DNA of 64,000 nucleotides from Lactobacillus sp. ESL0701 (GCF_029433445.1 NZ_JAQTIC010000002.1:1-64000); one strand, 5' to 3'; shown: positions 36,114 through 47,100, counted from the stretch's first letter. A program made the numbers and translations. Notes: generated from the sequence alone by a model not told the origin.

Positions 36114-37068
36114 AAAATTCGGATTAATTATAGTTTTCTTCTTGGCACTTTTAGGAATTGGTAGTATGTTATCCAACGTGCAGTCACGTGAAGCTGACCA
36201 ATTGCTAGAAGCCTATGGTTTAAGCAATAGTACACGCTATATTGATATTAATAGTCGGCAGAAGGTCAGCACTTTTTTACGATATTTAACTAAAAATTAC
36301 CCCAAGAACAAAATTCAGGTACATCTTGATCATCAAGATAAAAATCACCAAACGTTAATTTGGGCTAACCATACGATTATTAGTTTGCCGACCGAAGCAG
36401 GACGCTATTTTTCGGCGGATGATTTTAAGGGACAAGTTTCTTTTGCGGTACTGGGGCTAAACGCCAAGGTCAAAACGTTAAAAACGCAAGGTAACCAATA
36501 TGTTGTATTGCACCATAGATATTATTCGGTAATTGGCACCTTCAAGCATTACCGCCAAATGAAGCAAGATGGCTATTACTTATCGACTGGTCCTAAGCAG
36601 CCGACAGGACAATTTAAGCTAAACAATTACCAAATTATTATTGATGCATCAGACAAGGTCATTCATAAAATTGCGGCGCATTATGGCGGTAAGGTTAGAA
36701 CACCGTTATTTGTAAAAAAACATCAAATTCATCGATTTTCGGTTATTCGTGAAATTTTACTGATTGCTCTTTTTGGCTTAGTTGCAGCAATTTGTAATCT
36801 GCTGCTTGCCTTAATTGATTGGCAAACAGTTAAAAAGACCAGCCTTACTGGCAATCTATTACGTAATTGGCTGATTAATCGTGGCATTAGACTAATTCTA
36901 ACTGAATTATTAACCATGGTAGGAGCCTATTTCTTTTTATGCTGGCGAGCATTTTATTCAAAACCCGATCATTTGTTATGGCTGCTAATATTCAGCTGGT
37001 TTGTCATCATTTGGGCTTATATTCTTGGCATTTTGTACTTATCACGAAAGGAACGGCGTCGTGCTTAA
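36103..37068 (+). CDS. Membrane protein resembling an FtsX/MacB-type half permease
   Basis: A 321-residue protein: one N-terminal helix (about 5-25), a large extracytoplasmic domain (about 26-205), then three helices (FSVIREILLIALFGLVAAIC; LILTELLTMVGAYFFLC; WLLIFSWFVIIWAYILGILYL). This topology matches the FtsX/MacB class, but no ABC ATPase is adjacent and sequence similarity is weak, so the assignment is tentative. It overlaps its neighbours by 11 and 8 nt, so the three genes are translationally coupled. Confidence 0.55.
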   Translation: MKFKKFGLIIVFFLALLGIGSMLSNVQSREADQLLEAYGLSNSTRYIDINSRQKVSTFLRYLTKNYPKNKIQVHLDHQDKNHQTLIWANHTIISLPTEAGRYFSADDFKGQVSFAVLGLNAKVKTLKTQGNQYVVLHHRYYSVIGTFKHYRQMKQDGYYLSTGPKQPTGQFKLNNYQIIIDASDKVIHKIAAHYGGKVRTPLFVKKHQIHRFSVIREILLIALFGLVAAICNLLLALIDWQTVKKTSLTGNLLRNWLINRGIRLILTELLTMVGAYFFLCWRAFYSKPDHLLWLLIFSWFVIIWAYILGILYLSRKERRRA

Positions 37069-38446
37069 CTTACCCGCAGAATTTACACTTAAATATCAAA
37101 AATTACTTGGCAAAAAGCAGGCAGCCATTATGTTTGAAGCAATGGCACAACCAAGTAAAAAGGCTTTTCGCCTTAACCCACTGAAGTTTACGCAACAGGT
37201 GGCATATGATTGTGAAGAACCAATTCCTGAAATTAAAACAGCGTATTATGGTCAAGTTGCTGGCAATGATCCAGAGTGGGTTAGCGGCACGGTGTATTCC
37301 CAGGATCCGTCAGCGATGTTTCCAGCCAAGTTAATGGCAGTTAAGCCAGGTGATAAAGTCCTTGATCTCTGTGCTGCCCCAGGCGGAAAAAGCACCGCCT
37401 TAGGCGAGCAGTTAGCTGGCGAAGGGTTATTAGTTGCTAATGAAATTTCCGCGACGCGGGCCAAGATTTTGCGAGAAAATATTGAACGTTGGGGCATCAC
37501 TAATTGCTTGATTACCAGTGAAGATCCGGTAGATTTAGCACCGCAATTCCCGCAATTTTTTGACAAAATCTTAGTTGATGCCCCGTGCAGCGGCGAAGGC
37601 ATGTTTCGTAAAAATCCAGATGCAGTTAATTATTGGTCACAGGATTATGTACTAGTTTGCCAAAAACGCCAACAAGAGATTTTAACGCAAGCCGTCAAAA
37701 TGCTTAAGCCAGGTGGGGAGTTGGTTTATTCGACTTGTACCTACGCTCCAGAAGAAGATGAGCAGATTGTCAGCTGGTTAATGACGGAATTTGGCTTTTC
37801 TGTAGAGGCGACGAATTTACATTCTACTAAGATAAGTCATGGTCGACCTGAATGGGGTGATAATCAGCCAGCCTTGAAGGAGACCCTTCGCTTTTGGCCG
37901 CAGGATGACTTAGGAGAAGGACAGTTTGCAGCCAAGCTAAAATTACCTGGCAGTATTGAACAGCACTCAGTTAAAGAAAAAAAGCATAAAAAGCACCGGT
38001 CAAAATTGCTTTTAACAAAAGAACAAACTGAATTAGTAACTTCAGTTTTGGCGGAATTTGATTTGCCACAAGCATTATTAAACTGGCGTGAGGAAGCGCG
38101 CGTTAGCCAAGATCATGTTTTTATTCCCGCACTCAAAACTTCTAACCTGCACCTCAAGATAATTAATAACGGACTTGAATTAGGTGTCTTAAAGAAAAAC
38201 CGCTTTGAGCCGGGACACCAATTAGCAATGGCATTAAGCCAAGTTAAGCAGGAGCGCACAGTTGATTTAAATGATGATGACTATGCAGCTTATTTACATG
38301 GCGAAACAGTGCGGATAAAAACGGATTTACGCGGCTTTGTTTTAGTTAGCGCGCACCAACTAATTTTTAGCTTTGGTAAGATTACTGGCAATGGTGTCCT
38401 TAAGAATTTTTATCCTAAAGGTTTGCGAACACTCAAGAAAGGTTAA
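37061..38446 (+). CDS. 16S rRNA (cytosine-C5)-methyltransferase, RsmF/YebU type
   Basis: A 461-residue enzyme. The RsmB/RsmF catalytic core shows motif I VLDLCAAPGGKST, motif IV DAPCSGEGMFRKNP (with Cys) and motif VI STCTYAPEEDE (catalytic Cys), then a C-terminal RNA-binding extension with a PUA-like RsmF domain (HDDYAAYLHGE-type region: DDYAAYLHGETV). Start GTG 37061 is 8 nt after AAAGGA and lies inside the previous gene. The target base in lactobacilli is presumed to be in 16S rRNA. Confidence 0.9.
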   Translation: MLNLPAEFTLKYQKLLGKKQAAIMFEAMAQPSKKAFRLNPLKFTQQVAYDCEEPIPEIKTAYYGQVAGNDPEWVSGTVYSQDPSAMFPAKLMAVKPGDKVLDLCAAPGGKSTALGEQLAGEGLLVANEISATRAKILRENIERWGITNCLITSEDPVDLAPQFPQFFDKILVDAPCSGEGMFRKNPDAVNYWSQDYVLVCQKRQQEILTQAVKMLKPGGELVYSTCTYAPEEDEQIVSWLMTEFGFSVEATNLHSTKISHGRPEWGDNQPALKETLRFWPQDDLGEGQFAAKLKLPGSIEQHSVKEKKHKKHRSKLLLTKEQTELVTSVLAEFDLPQALLNWREEARVSQDHVFIPALKTSNLHLKIINNGLELGVLKKNRFEPGHQLAMALSQVKQERTVDLNDDDYAAYLHGETVRIKTDLRGFVLVSAHQLIFSFGKITGNGVLKNFYPKGLRTLKKG

Positions 38447-38451
38447 TTAAA

Positions 38452-39228
38452 ATGATTAAGTTAATTGCAACAGATATGGATGGTACTTGGCTGACTGATG
38501 CCAAGACCTATGATGTTGACCTGTTTTTGCGTGAATTTAAGATTATGCAGGAACGTAATATTAAATTTGTAGTTGCCAGTGGTAATCAGTACGAAAATTT
38601 AATAACTCGCTTTTCTGAAGTAGCTAATCAAATTTATTTTGTCGCTGAAAATGGGGCGCTGGTTGCTAAAGGTAAGCAGGTAATTCATACCGATAGCTTA
38701 TCTGACAATGATTTGCGGACAATTTTGCAGATTACACACCAATATAAAGAAAAAGCCGTTGTTTCTGGATTACTCAGTGCATACGTACTAGATCCTGAAT
38801 CGATTGAAGAATTGCGCAAGTACTACCACAAGATCACGTTAGTACCAGACTTTGAACACCTAGAAGATCAGGTCTTTAAAGTCACTTTTGATGTCGCTGA
38901 AGCTAAAATGCCACAAATGTTAGCAGAACTGAAACGCAATTATCCTAATCTGGGCTTTGTTTCCGGTTCTGCCGGTTCGATTGATATGTCAACCAAAGGC
39001 ATGAATAAAGCTGTCGGCTTACAGTATTTAAGTAAGAAGCTCGGGATTAATCCGCGCGAAATGGTTGCCTTTGGTGACAGTGGCAACGATGTTGGCATGC
39101 TTAAATATGTTGGTCGTAGTTACGCGACTGGGACAGCTTTACCAAGTGCTAAAAGTGCCGCAAACCGAATTATCGGTTCCAGTAACGACAGTGCTGTCCA
39201 AAAAGAAATATGGCACTTATTGAATTAA
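38452..39228 (+). CDS. Cof-type HAD-superfamily phosphatase
   Basis: A 258-residue HAD hydrolase of subclass IIB. The nucleophile motif ATDMDGTWL is at the start (Asp8 and Asp10), motif III lysine in STKGMNKAVGLQYL, and motif IV AFGDSGNDVGMLKYV. These enzymes dephosphorylate sugar phosphates, flavin or pyridoxal phosphates with broad specificity. It follows the rRNA methyltransferase after 5 nt. The substrate cannot be told. Confidence 0.9.
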   Translation: MIKLIATDMDGTWLTDAKTYDVDLFLREFKIMQERNIKFVVASGNQYENLITRFSEVANQIYFVAENGALVAKGKQVIHTDSLSDNDLRTILQITHQYKEKAVVSGLLSAYVLDPESIEELRKYYHKITLVPDFEHLEDQVFKVTFDVAEAKMPQMLAELKRNYPNLGFVSGSAGSIDMSTKGMNKAVGLQYLSKKLGINPREMVAFGDSGNDVGMLKYVGRSYATGTALPSAKSAANRIIGSSNDSAVQKEIWHLLN

Positions 39229-39257
39229 CTTAATATTTAAAGAAGGAACTAAGAATA

Positions 39258-39995
39258 GTGAATGATTTTATTCAAAAAATGACACAACATGTATCCGTAC
39301 GTTCATTTGTCGATGAACCCTTGCCAGCTGCAACTAAAGAAGAACTACTCAAAGCTGCTAATAGTGCATCATCATCAAATTTTGTCCAGGCATTTTCAAT
39401 CATCGAAATTACAGACGAGCAAAAACGCCAGCAATTAGGTGAAATTGCCAATTGTCCAGAATATGTGGTACACAGTGGGACCTTTTATGTTTTCGTTGCG
39501 GATTTGTACCGGCAAAAGTGTCTTTTAGAAAAAGCAAAGCAGTCACTAGCAGGAATTAAAAATATGGAAGCGCTGTTAGTCAGCGTAATTGACGCGACGA
39601 TTGCAGCACAGAATATGGCAGTTGCAGCTGAGTCCCTTGATTTAGGAATTTGCTATATTGGCGGGATTCGGAATGACCTCGAACAAGTAAGTGGAATCTT
39701 AGAATTACCAGAGTATACTGTGCCTATTTTGGGGATGACAGTAGGTATTCCGACTAAGAAGAATGAGATAAAGCCGCGAATGACACTAGAGCAAAAAGTT
39801 GCTCAAAATAGCTATGACAAAACGAAGTTCACTGATTTAAGCAATTATCAGCAGGTGACTGCTGCATATTATGCTGCTCGTAATAGCAACCAGCAGCAAA
39901 CCGACTGGCTGCAAAAGAATATTGATTTCTTTAGTGAAGTAAGAAGACCAGATGTGGGCGCATTTTTGCAAAAACAAGGTTTTGAACTGAAATAG
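39258..39995 (+). CDS. NfsA-like FMN nitroreductase
   Basis: A 245-residue flavoprotein. The N-terminal HVSVRSFVDEPLP and NSASSSNFVQAFS bind FMN phosphate; AAQNMAVAAESLDLGICYIGGIRND and MTVGIPTKKNEIKPR are typical of the NfsA/FRP group that reduces nitroaromatics, quinones or flavins with NADPH. Starts at GTG 39258 with AGAAGGAA 9 nt upstream. It ends the plus-strand run that began at 35361. Confidence 0.88.
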   Translation: MNDFIQKMTQHVSVRSFVDEPLPAATKEELLKAANSASSSNFVQAFSIIEITDEQKRQQLGEIANCPEYVVHSGTFYVFVADLYRQKCLLEKAKQSLAGIKNMEALLVSVIDATIAAQNMAVAAESLDLGICYIGGIRNDLEQVSGILELPEYTVPILGMTVGIPTKKNEIKPRMTLEQKVAQNSYDKTKFTDLSNYQQVTAAYYAARNSNQQQTDWLQKNIDFFSEVRRPDVGAFLQKQGFELK

Positions 39996-40030
39996 AAAAA
40001 AGAACAAGCAGAATATGCTTGTTCTTTTTT
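39996..40030. terminator. Bidirectional terminator between the nitroreductase and mevalonate operons
   Basis: AAAAAAGAACAAGC / GCTTGTTCTTTTTT with a 7-nt loop, directly after the TAG at 39995. Confidence 0.87.
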
Positions 40031-40058
40031 ATGTCATAATTAAAATTATGTAAAGTAT

Positions 40059-41075
40059 TTAACTTAATTGCATTATTAAGTCATGCAAGGGCAGGTCAAA
40101 ATATTGCTTAATACTTGTTAAGTTAGTCAAATCTTTTTGCCCAAAAATTGCTAATAAGCCAGCTAATTCATGCTGCCAATTCTGAATCATTTGCAACAAA
40201 AACTCCGGTGAATTTTGTTCCATTGCTTGTAAAAAGACATTAGAAATACCGACATATTGACCGCCTAAGCATAACCCCTTGAATACATCAAGAGGATTGC
40301 GAACGCCACCAGAAACAATTAGGTTAACGTCTTCTTTTTGAGCCATCATTGCCGCGATAACTGTTGGCAAACCTAAATCTTCTAAATAAGAAAGGTCACT
40401 CTGATTACGAGCATTTTCAATTTGGGCAAAATTAGTGCCGCCGCTGCCAGCAACGTCAAACCATTCAAAGCCTTCATTTTTCAATAGCCGAATGGTTGCC
40501 TGGTCAAGGCCGAAACCAACTTCTTTAATAATGATTGGGACAGTAATTTCTTGGCGCAAATTTTTAAGATTATCTAACCAGTGGAAATCGCGTTCACCTT
40601 CAGGCATGGCAATCTCTTGAACTGTATTTAAATGAACCTGCAAAGCATCAGCTTGCAATTCGTTGACAATTTTTTGGGCATCTTTTGGGGCGGTTTTAGC
40701 ATTGACGTTAGCAATAATCACGCCATCTGGATTAGCCTCGCGCGCAACCAAAAAACTATCAAGCTGTGCATGCTCTTTAACTAAGATACTAGCTGAACCT
40801 AACGCCAGCCCGATTTTAGTTTGATTGGCAATCTTACCTAGCTCTTTGTTAATCACCAGTGACTTAGGTGAACCACCAGTCATCGCGTTAATGAAGAAGG
40901 GGGCATTGACTTTTTTACCAAACATTGTTGTTTTGATTGCAGCTATGTCAACTTGGGTTTCAGGTAAAGCTGGTCGTAATAAGTGCATTTGGTCAAAACT
41001 ATTGGCTTTTTCAGATTGAAAAAAAGTTTGTGCTAACGCTAAATGTTCTTCTTTGCGTTTAGATCTGATTGACAT
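40059..41075 (-). CDS. fni: Type 2 isopentenyl-diphosphate delta-isomerase
   Basis: A 338-residue FMN- and NADPH-dependent enzyme that interconverts IPP and DMAPP. Family marks are FINAMTGGS, ALGSASILVKE, HLNTVQEIAMPEGERDF, IIKEVGFG, FDVAGSGGTNFA and VSGGVRNPLDV with the FMN-phosphate site. It is last in the operon, 8 nt after the phosphomevalonate kinase, with AGGAG before its ATG. It makes the pathway self-sufficient without the type 1 isomerase. Confidence 0.95.
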   Translation of the reverse strand: MSIRSKRKEEHLALAQTFFQSEKANSFDQMHLLRPALPETQVDIAAIKTTMFGKKVNAPFFINAMTGGSPKSLVINKELGKIANQTKIGLALGSASILVKEHAQLDSFLVAREANPDGVIIANVNAKTAPKDAQKIVNELQADALQVHLNTVQEIAMPEGERDFHWLDNLKNLRQEITVPIIIKEVGFGLDQATIRLLKNEGFEWFDVAGSGGTNFAQIENARNQSDLSYLEDLGLPTVIAAMMAQKEDVNLIVSGGVRNPLDVFKGLCLGGQYVGISNVFLQAMEQNSPEFLLQMIQNWQHELAGLLAIFGQKDLTNLTSIKQYFDLPLHDLIMQLS

Positions 41076-41083
41076 TTTTTCTC

Positions 41084-42166
41084 CTATTGGGCAAGTTTAA
41101 CTTGGTGTACGTGAAAGTTGAGCGGTTGAATTCCATTTTCCTGCCATTGACTTTCTAAAGCAGCCACGTTGGTTGCTTTGTCTGCAATTACAATACCGCA
41201 ATCGCCGTTACCAGCGCCAGATGTCTTAGCTGCACCGCCAAAACTTTCAGCAATACTAATTAATTTGGACAAGCGCGGAATTTCAATCGCAATTTGGTTA
41301 ATTTGGGCAAAATGCTGCAATAAACCGCGATTGACACGGATCTGTGTTTTAATCAAGTCAATATTACTTTGTTCAAATCCAGTAATCATGTTCAACACGC
41401 ACTCGCGTGACGCCCGCAAAAATTCTTGATATTCACCATTTAGAGCGGCGCGATTAGCATTAGTTTCATCAACTAACCGTGATGTTGAAGCTGGCTTTTG
41501 GCTCCAGCCTATCATTAGATGCATCCCTTTTGGTGGCGTTAATAATTGGATTTTTAATCCCGGCCATGCTTCGTTAACGATTTCTGATAATGTTTTGCTA
41601 GTCAATTCACTAGTCAGCCATGCCTTATCAAAGGTTTGGTAAGCCAGCCAGCCGCCGTATACGCTGGCTGCAATATCGCCAGCAGAACCGTTACCCTGAA
41701 CCGAATAATGAGAGATGGCGGATAATTTATAAACTAATTCATTGCTAAAAGGCACATTATAAAAATGCAAAATTGACTTAACGGTTGCAACTGTTACTGC
41801 CGCGCTAGAACCCAAGCCGTACTTTTTGCCATCAGCCGAATCTAAATCTGAATTAACGTACAAGTCATAAACTTCCATCGTAACGTTTTGTTCAATACAG
41901 TAACGTTCCGTATATGAAATTGCAGCTAAAATATATTCGAAAGGATTATCACGGTTATCAATTACCATTTTGGTACCTTTGCGTACCCAGTGAATTGAGT
42001 CTTGTGAATACTGCTTGGAGTGAATTGAGCCCGTTGTTGATTTGCTTTTAGTAATCGAAACCCGAATAAACTGGTTAACTGCAACTAAGATTGCTGGGCA
42101 ATCTTGTTCTAAGACGGCATATTCACCAGCAATATATAATTTCCCGGGTGCTTGCTCTGTGATCAA
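41084..42166 (-). CDS. mvaK2: Phosphomevalonate kinase
   Basis: A 360-residue GHMP kinase that converts 5-phosphomevalonate to the diphosphate. PGKLYIAGEYAVLE is the N-terminal motif, KYGLGSSAAVTVA the ATP-binding motif 2, and AAKTSGAGNGDCGIVI motif 3. Starts at TTG 42166 about 10 nt after AGGAGA. It lies 35 nt after mvaD in the operon. Confidence 0.94.
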   Translation of the reverse strand: MITEQAPGKLYIAGEYAVLEQDCPAILVAVNQFIRVSITKSKSTTGSIHSKQYSQDSIHWVRKGTKMVIDNRDNPFEYILAAISYTERYCIEQNVTMEVYDLYVNSDLDSADGKKYGLGSSAAVTVATVKSILHFYNVPFSNELVYKLSAISHYSVQGNGSAGDIAASVYGGWLAYQTFDKAWLTSELTSKTLSEIVNEAWPGLKIQLLTPPKGMHLMIGWSQKPASTSRLVDETNANRAALNGEYQEFLRASRECVLNMITGFEQSNIDLIKTQIRVNRGLLQHFAQINQIAIEIPRLSKLISIAESFGGAAKTSGAGNGDCGIVIADKATNVAALESQWQENGIQPLNFHVHQVKLAQ

Positions 42167-42201
42167 TTAATTTAATCTCCTAATCAATTAAATTACATTA
42201 A

Positions 42202-43164
42202 TTAGTCCAGGCATGAAATACCTGGACCAAAACTTGCATTTACTATCTTAGCATTCTTAAACACAGACACAAATGAATTGGTCACATCTTTTACATTTCT
42301 TAACTGGCAGAGAACTTTAACGTTAGGTCCAGCATCAATTGTGTAGTAGCATTCAACTCCGCAAGCTCGCAATTGGGCAACCAGTTTAATCGCGCGAATA
42401 GTGTCTGGTTCAAAATAAGTAAAGCCAGGTTGAGCGGTTAGGTTAATTGCATGCATTTCACTGGCGTTAAGTTCAGCTAGTTGTCCTAATTTAGTAAAAT
42501 CATTTTCCTTGATGGCAGCTATCATAGCCGCCATTTCTTGTTCATTACGCGCTAGCCACGGTTTAAAAAGTGGCGAAGATTGGGCTTGCTTCATTCCGCC
42601 AGTTGACGATAATTTTTTCGGTTGCTGGTTTAACTCAATTGCTAAAAGATGTAGATCCATCTGTGGCTTTTCATCCAAAGCATAGGCATAAGAACTGGCA
42701 TTATCTGTACCTTTTTGCCAAACCGCAAATCCGCCATAAATTGACCTAGAGGCTGAACCCGAACCCAGCCGCGCTAAACAAGAGAGTTCTTTACGCGTAA
42801 CATCTAATTGGTAATATGAGCAAAAAGCCCCAGCTAAGGCCGCAAAAGCAGAACTAGATGAAGCGAGTCCCGCTGCTGTTGGCACGTGATTGGTCGAGTA
42901 AACGGATAATGGACCTGTGACGTTAAAATGCTGTTGCAGTTTTTTTAAATAAGTAAAAACACGCTGCGCGCTTTGACCAGTTTGTTCAACATTGTTTAAG
43001 AAAAAATGATTTCCTGTTGTGCTGGGCTTGATTTTCGTATCTGTATAAAATTGGTCTAAGGTCATTGATAGACTAGACATAAGCGGCAAGCGCAATTGGT
43101 CGTCAGCCTTACCCCAATACTTAATTAATGCGATATTTGTGTGCGCGCGGACTGTTTTGGCCAT
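42202..43164 (-). CDS. mvaD: Diphosphomevalonate decarboxylase
   Basis: A 320-residue GHMP-fold enzyme giving IPP, CO2 and phosphate. ANIALIKYWGK-type N-terminal motif (TNIALIKYWGKADD), LPLMSSLSMTLD, AAGLASSSSAFAAL for ATP binding, and YYTIDAGPNVKVL are all present. Start is ATG 43164, whose A is the last base of the mvk stop. In-frame codons upstream belong to mvk. Confidence 0.96.
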   Translation of the reverse strand: MAKTVRAHTNIALIKYWGKADDQLRLPLMSSLSMTLDQFYTDTKIKPSTTGNHFFLNNVEQTGQSAQRVFTYLKKLQQHFNVTGPLSVYSTNHVPTAAGLASSSSAFAALAGAFCSYYQLDVTRKELSCLARLGSGSASRSIYGGFAVWQKGTDNASSYAYALDEKPQMDLHLLAIELNQQPKKLSSTGGMKQAQSSPLFKPWLARNEQEMAAMIAAIKENDFTKLGQLAELNASEMHAINLTAQPGFTYFEPDTIRAIKLVAQLRACGVECYYTIDAGPNVKVLCQLRNVKDVTNSFVSVFKNAKIVNASFGPGISCLD

Positions 43165-44072
43165 TAAATTTCCTCGATCCATGAATTTGCAATTAACGTT
43201 TGACTTGCGGCGATGATTTTTTCTGCCGTTTCCCGATTAGGGCACAGAGCAATGACGATTCCACCAAGGCCACTGCCAGATAACTTGAATCCTAATGCTC
43301 CGTTAGCTAGGGCTAATTTTTGCAACTGGTTAATTTTAGTTGTGGCTAAACCGAAGGCTTGCAAGATTGCTTGTGCTTGATTAAAAATATGACCCACCTC
43401 AACTTGCTGCTGGTTCAGCCATGCTGTCTTAGCTGCCGTGGCTAATTGCCCCAATTGCGCAATCATTTGCTTTTTAGCGGGGTCTAGCTCCATTTGGGTA
43501 TGGACCTGGTTAACGGCTTCTTTGGTGCTGCCTAATTCACCGGTATCCATGATAAGCAGGGTGGCTGCCAATTTGGCATTCAAAGTTTGCGGACCCATTT
43601 TTTGGTTAAAAAAGACCAAATTAGTTGCATTAACAGTTGCCGCATCAAGCCCAGATGCCTTGCCATGATTAATCATTTCGGCATGGTTGGTAATCGCCAT
43701 GATTTCTTCTTCTGTTAAGTTTAATACAAAATATTCATTCAAGACGCGACTTGTTGCTAGTGCCACGGTTGCACTAGAACCCAAGCCGCGTTCAGTCGGG
43801 ATTTCTCCCGTATAAGTGATTTTGAGAGGCTCATTGCTGTTTGCCTTAGCGCGCATCGTCTTGACGACATACTTCAAGCCGTTATATTCATCCGGAGCCG
43901 TAAAAAAGGGCCCCTGATAACAAGCGGTGTCTAACCACATTTGTGAGTTAGGTTCAACCGTTGTCTTAATCTGCAGGGACATAATTGGCAAGGCTAAGGC
44001 ATCATAGCCATAAACAACCGCATGCTCACCAATTAAGATAACTTTACCATGTGCTAAATAACTACATTTCAT
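43164..44072 (-). CDS. mvk: Mevalonate kinase
   Basis: A 302-residue GHMP kinase, the first committed step after HMG-CoA reductase in this operon. HGKVILIGEHAVVYGYDALALP, ERGLGSSATVALATSR and LKLSGSGLGGIVIAL-type (FKLSGSGLGGIVIALC) motifs are intact, with KASGLDAATVN in between. It starts the minus-strand operon mvk-mvaD-mvaK2-fni and is divergent from rexB. HMG-CoA synthase and reductase are not in the window. Confidence 0.95.
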   Translation of the reverse strand: MKCSYLAHGKVILIGEHAVVYGYDALALPIMSLQIKTTVEPNSQMWLDTACYQGPFFTAPDEYNGLKYVVKTMRAKANSNEPLKITYTGEIPTERGLGSSATVALATSRVLNEYFVLNLTEEEIMAITNHAEMINHGKASGLDAATVNATNLVFFNQKMGPQTLNAKLAATLLIMDTGELGSTKEAVNQVHTQMELDPAKKQMIAQLGQLATAAKTAWLNQQQVEVGHIFNQAQAILQAFGLATTKINQLQKLALANGALGFKLSGSGLGGIVIALCPNRETAEKIIAASQTLIANSWIEEI

Positions 44073-44147
44073 TTTATTTAAGATCCTTAATGTTAGTAAA
44101 AAATTGTGGCTCCTATGCTAAAATAATAGCTAAGGAGAAGTGAACAA

Positions 44148-47100
44148 ATGATCAAGATTCTAGTCGGTCGGCAGACAGATCCTTTGCAAGAAAAAATTCT
44201 GCAACTAGCAATTGAAAATTATCAACAGCAGCCAGAACACGAAACTTTCATCATTGTACCTAATCATATTAAGTTTACCACAGAAATTAGGGCAATAAAT
44301 AAGCTTGCTGTAAGTCAAAAGCAGGTAGAACAGTCAGTGAAGAATTTGCAGGTTCTGTCGTTTTCACGACTGGCCTGGTATTTTTTAAAGGACGCAGAAG
44401 AAGGATTGCCCACGCAATTAGACGATGCGGCAGCAGCCATGTTATTAGCTAAGATTATTGAGGAAAAGCGCGAGCAGCTGCATTTATTTAAAAATGTCAG
44501 CGTTAATTCTGGCTTAGTCAAGCAGCTTTACGATACTATTCTGCAAGTGCGGGCTGGTAATTTGGATCTGGACGGACTCGATGACAGCAATTTAGATTTA
44601 GAAACAAAGAACAAGATTGCTGACTTACGCGTGATTTATGATGCCTTTATCACAGAAATTACGGGTAAGTTTTCCACCAAAAACGAAGTTCAATTACAGT
44701 TAAACGAACTCTTGGCCAGTAAGAAAGATCTGCGCCAGACGGATTTTTACTTCAGTGATTTTTCACATTTTTCATTACAAGAATGCTTAACTATTAAGCT
44801 GTTAATGATGTATGCTGGCAGTGTTACCTTGGCCTTTAAGACCAAACTAGGGCAAATTGATCCCGCTGCCGAAGCTGGTGACTATGATTACGTCATCCAA
44901 AAAACAATTGGTCAATTGATGCACTACTTAGATGACCATAATTTAGATTATCAAGTAAGTACCACGCCGATTGCACCTAAGCCATCAAATCGTGAATTAT
45001 TAAATGAATATTGGACAGGATCAATTACACCACCGGAAGAATTGAAGCAGGTACAGTTGGTGCGAGCTGATTCGCGTTACGCTGAAGCCTATTTTGTCGC
45101 ACGCACAATCTACCAGCAAGTAGCTCTTAGTAAGTATCGTTACCGTGATTTTTTGGTCTTAACACCTAATCTGCACGAATATGAAACCTATCTAACACCA
45201 ATTTTGCGGCAAAATAAGATTCCATTTTTTAATGACTTGCAGCAGGAGATGAAATACCATCCCTTAGTAATACTAATTGAAAATATTGCCCAACTACTTG
45301 CTAGACCCCTGCAAACCAGCAACTTACTAGCAATTTTAAAAACTCGCTTGTTGATTCCCGATTGGTATCAGGATGAAGCGGCCTATGTTCACGATGTCGA
45401 TGAACTAGAAAACTTTGTCTTAGCGCACGGAATTAACCATAACTTATGGCGGCGTGACTTTACTGATTATGTGGCTGCCGAGGTTATCAGATTAGACAAG
45501 ATTCCCGATGAAGTAGCCAAGATTAGCAAGCTCAAAGATTATTTTGTAGACCGTATTTCAAACTTGCTTACTGAGATGAAGAAAGAAACCGACAGTCAAA
45601 AAGCTGTCACCATTTTCTTTAACTTTCTAACGCAAAATGGTATTCCCAAGCGCTTAGAACAGTGGCGTGAGAATGCGCAAGAACAAGGTGAATTACAACA
45701 AGCGCAGCAGCCTGAGCAGGTATGGGATTTATTGATTAACTTACTTCATGATTATCTTCTGATTAACCCCGATAAGTTCGATATTGACAGCTTTTTTTAT
45801 GTATTAACCAATGGCTTTAAGGAAGCAACTTTCTCGCAAATTCCTTCGACTTTAGATGCCGTTAACTTGTCCGAAATGGGTATGATTCAAACTAGCGGCT
45901 ACAAGCAGGTCTTTATTATTGGGGCAACCAGTAATAATTTGCCGGCAATCCAAAATATTCCGGGCTTTTTAAGTTCGGAAAACATAGATAAATTAAGTCA
46001 GGCATTTGGTGAAGATTCATATTTGGAAGACAGTCAAGAGCTAAGTAACTTAGATCAGAATTATCAATTTGGCGTGTCTCTTGCCTTAGCGCAAGATAAG
46101 GTTTACCTTTCTTATCCGGTTTTAAATGCTGCTAACGAAGAATTAGAGCCGTCAATCTACTATGAACGGCTGAAACAGGCTGGCGCTCCCGAATTTAGTC
46201 AGCATAATTTGCCAGACAAGTTACAGAATTTGTTATCATTTTTAACTAATCCTGAGGCCAGTCTGGGTTATTTAACTTATTTAAGTCAAAATCAGCCAGA
46301 GCCTCATGTTGAAAAGCTGCTGACGTTAACACAAAAATATTTGCCGCAAAAGACAGCGATGGTCCTTGAAGCCAGTCAATTTGATAATCAACCGGAAGAT
46401 ATCGGGGCAGAATTAGCCCAAAAGTTATACGGGGAGAATCTTAATTCTTCGGTTTCACAATTAGAAACCTTTTATGAAAATTCCTATGAATACTTTTTAA
46501 ATTACGGCTTACGCCTGCGCAAACGCTTTGAAAATGAGCTTGATGTTATCCAAGCTGGGAATTATTTCCATGAAACGTTTGACCGCTTGGTTAAGGAATT
46601 AAATCAGCGCAAATTGGACTTAGCAGAGATTGATCAGACGACTTTGCAAAGGCTGCTTGAATTAGCTCGCGCAAAAATGCAGGATGAAACTAAATACCAA
46701 CAGTTGATGAATGATCCGTTTAATAAGTACTTATTTCGGTGTTTAGATCAGACAACAACTAAGGTGGCAGCTAATTGGCACCGTTCACTGCAAAAAACTC
46801 CTTTGCGGGCGCAATACTCAGAATTAAGTTTCGGCTTAGGCGAACAAGTTAAGGGACTAAACTTTACGGTTCCCAACTTGACAGGAGACCACCACGTCAA
46901 TTTACGTGGCAAAATCGATCGGGTTGATCTTGCCCAAATTTCTGACCAGCGGGAATTTTTAGCTCAGGTCATTGACTATAAGTCATCGGCGAAAAAATTC
47001 AATCTTGGGTTATTTTATAACGGAATTTCCCTGCAAATGGTATCCTATCTTGATGTCTTAGCCCAAAACCAGGACTTTTTTACTGGCAGCAATCCTTTAT

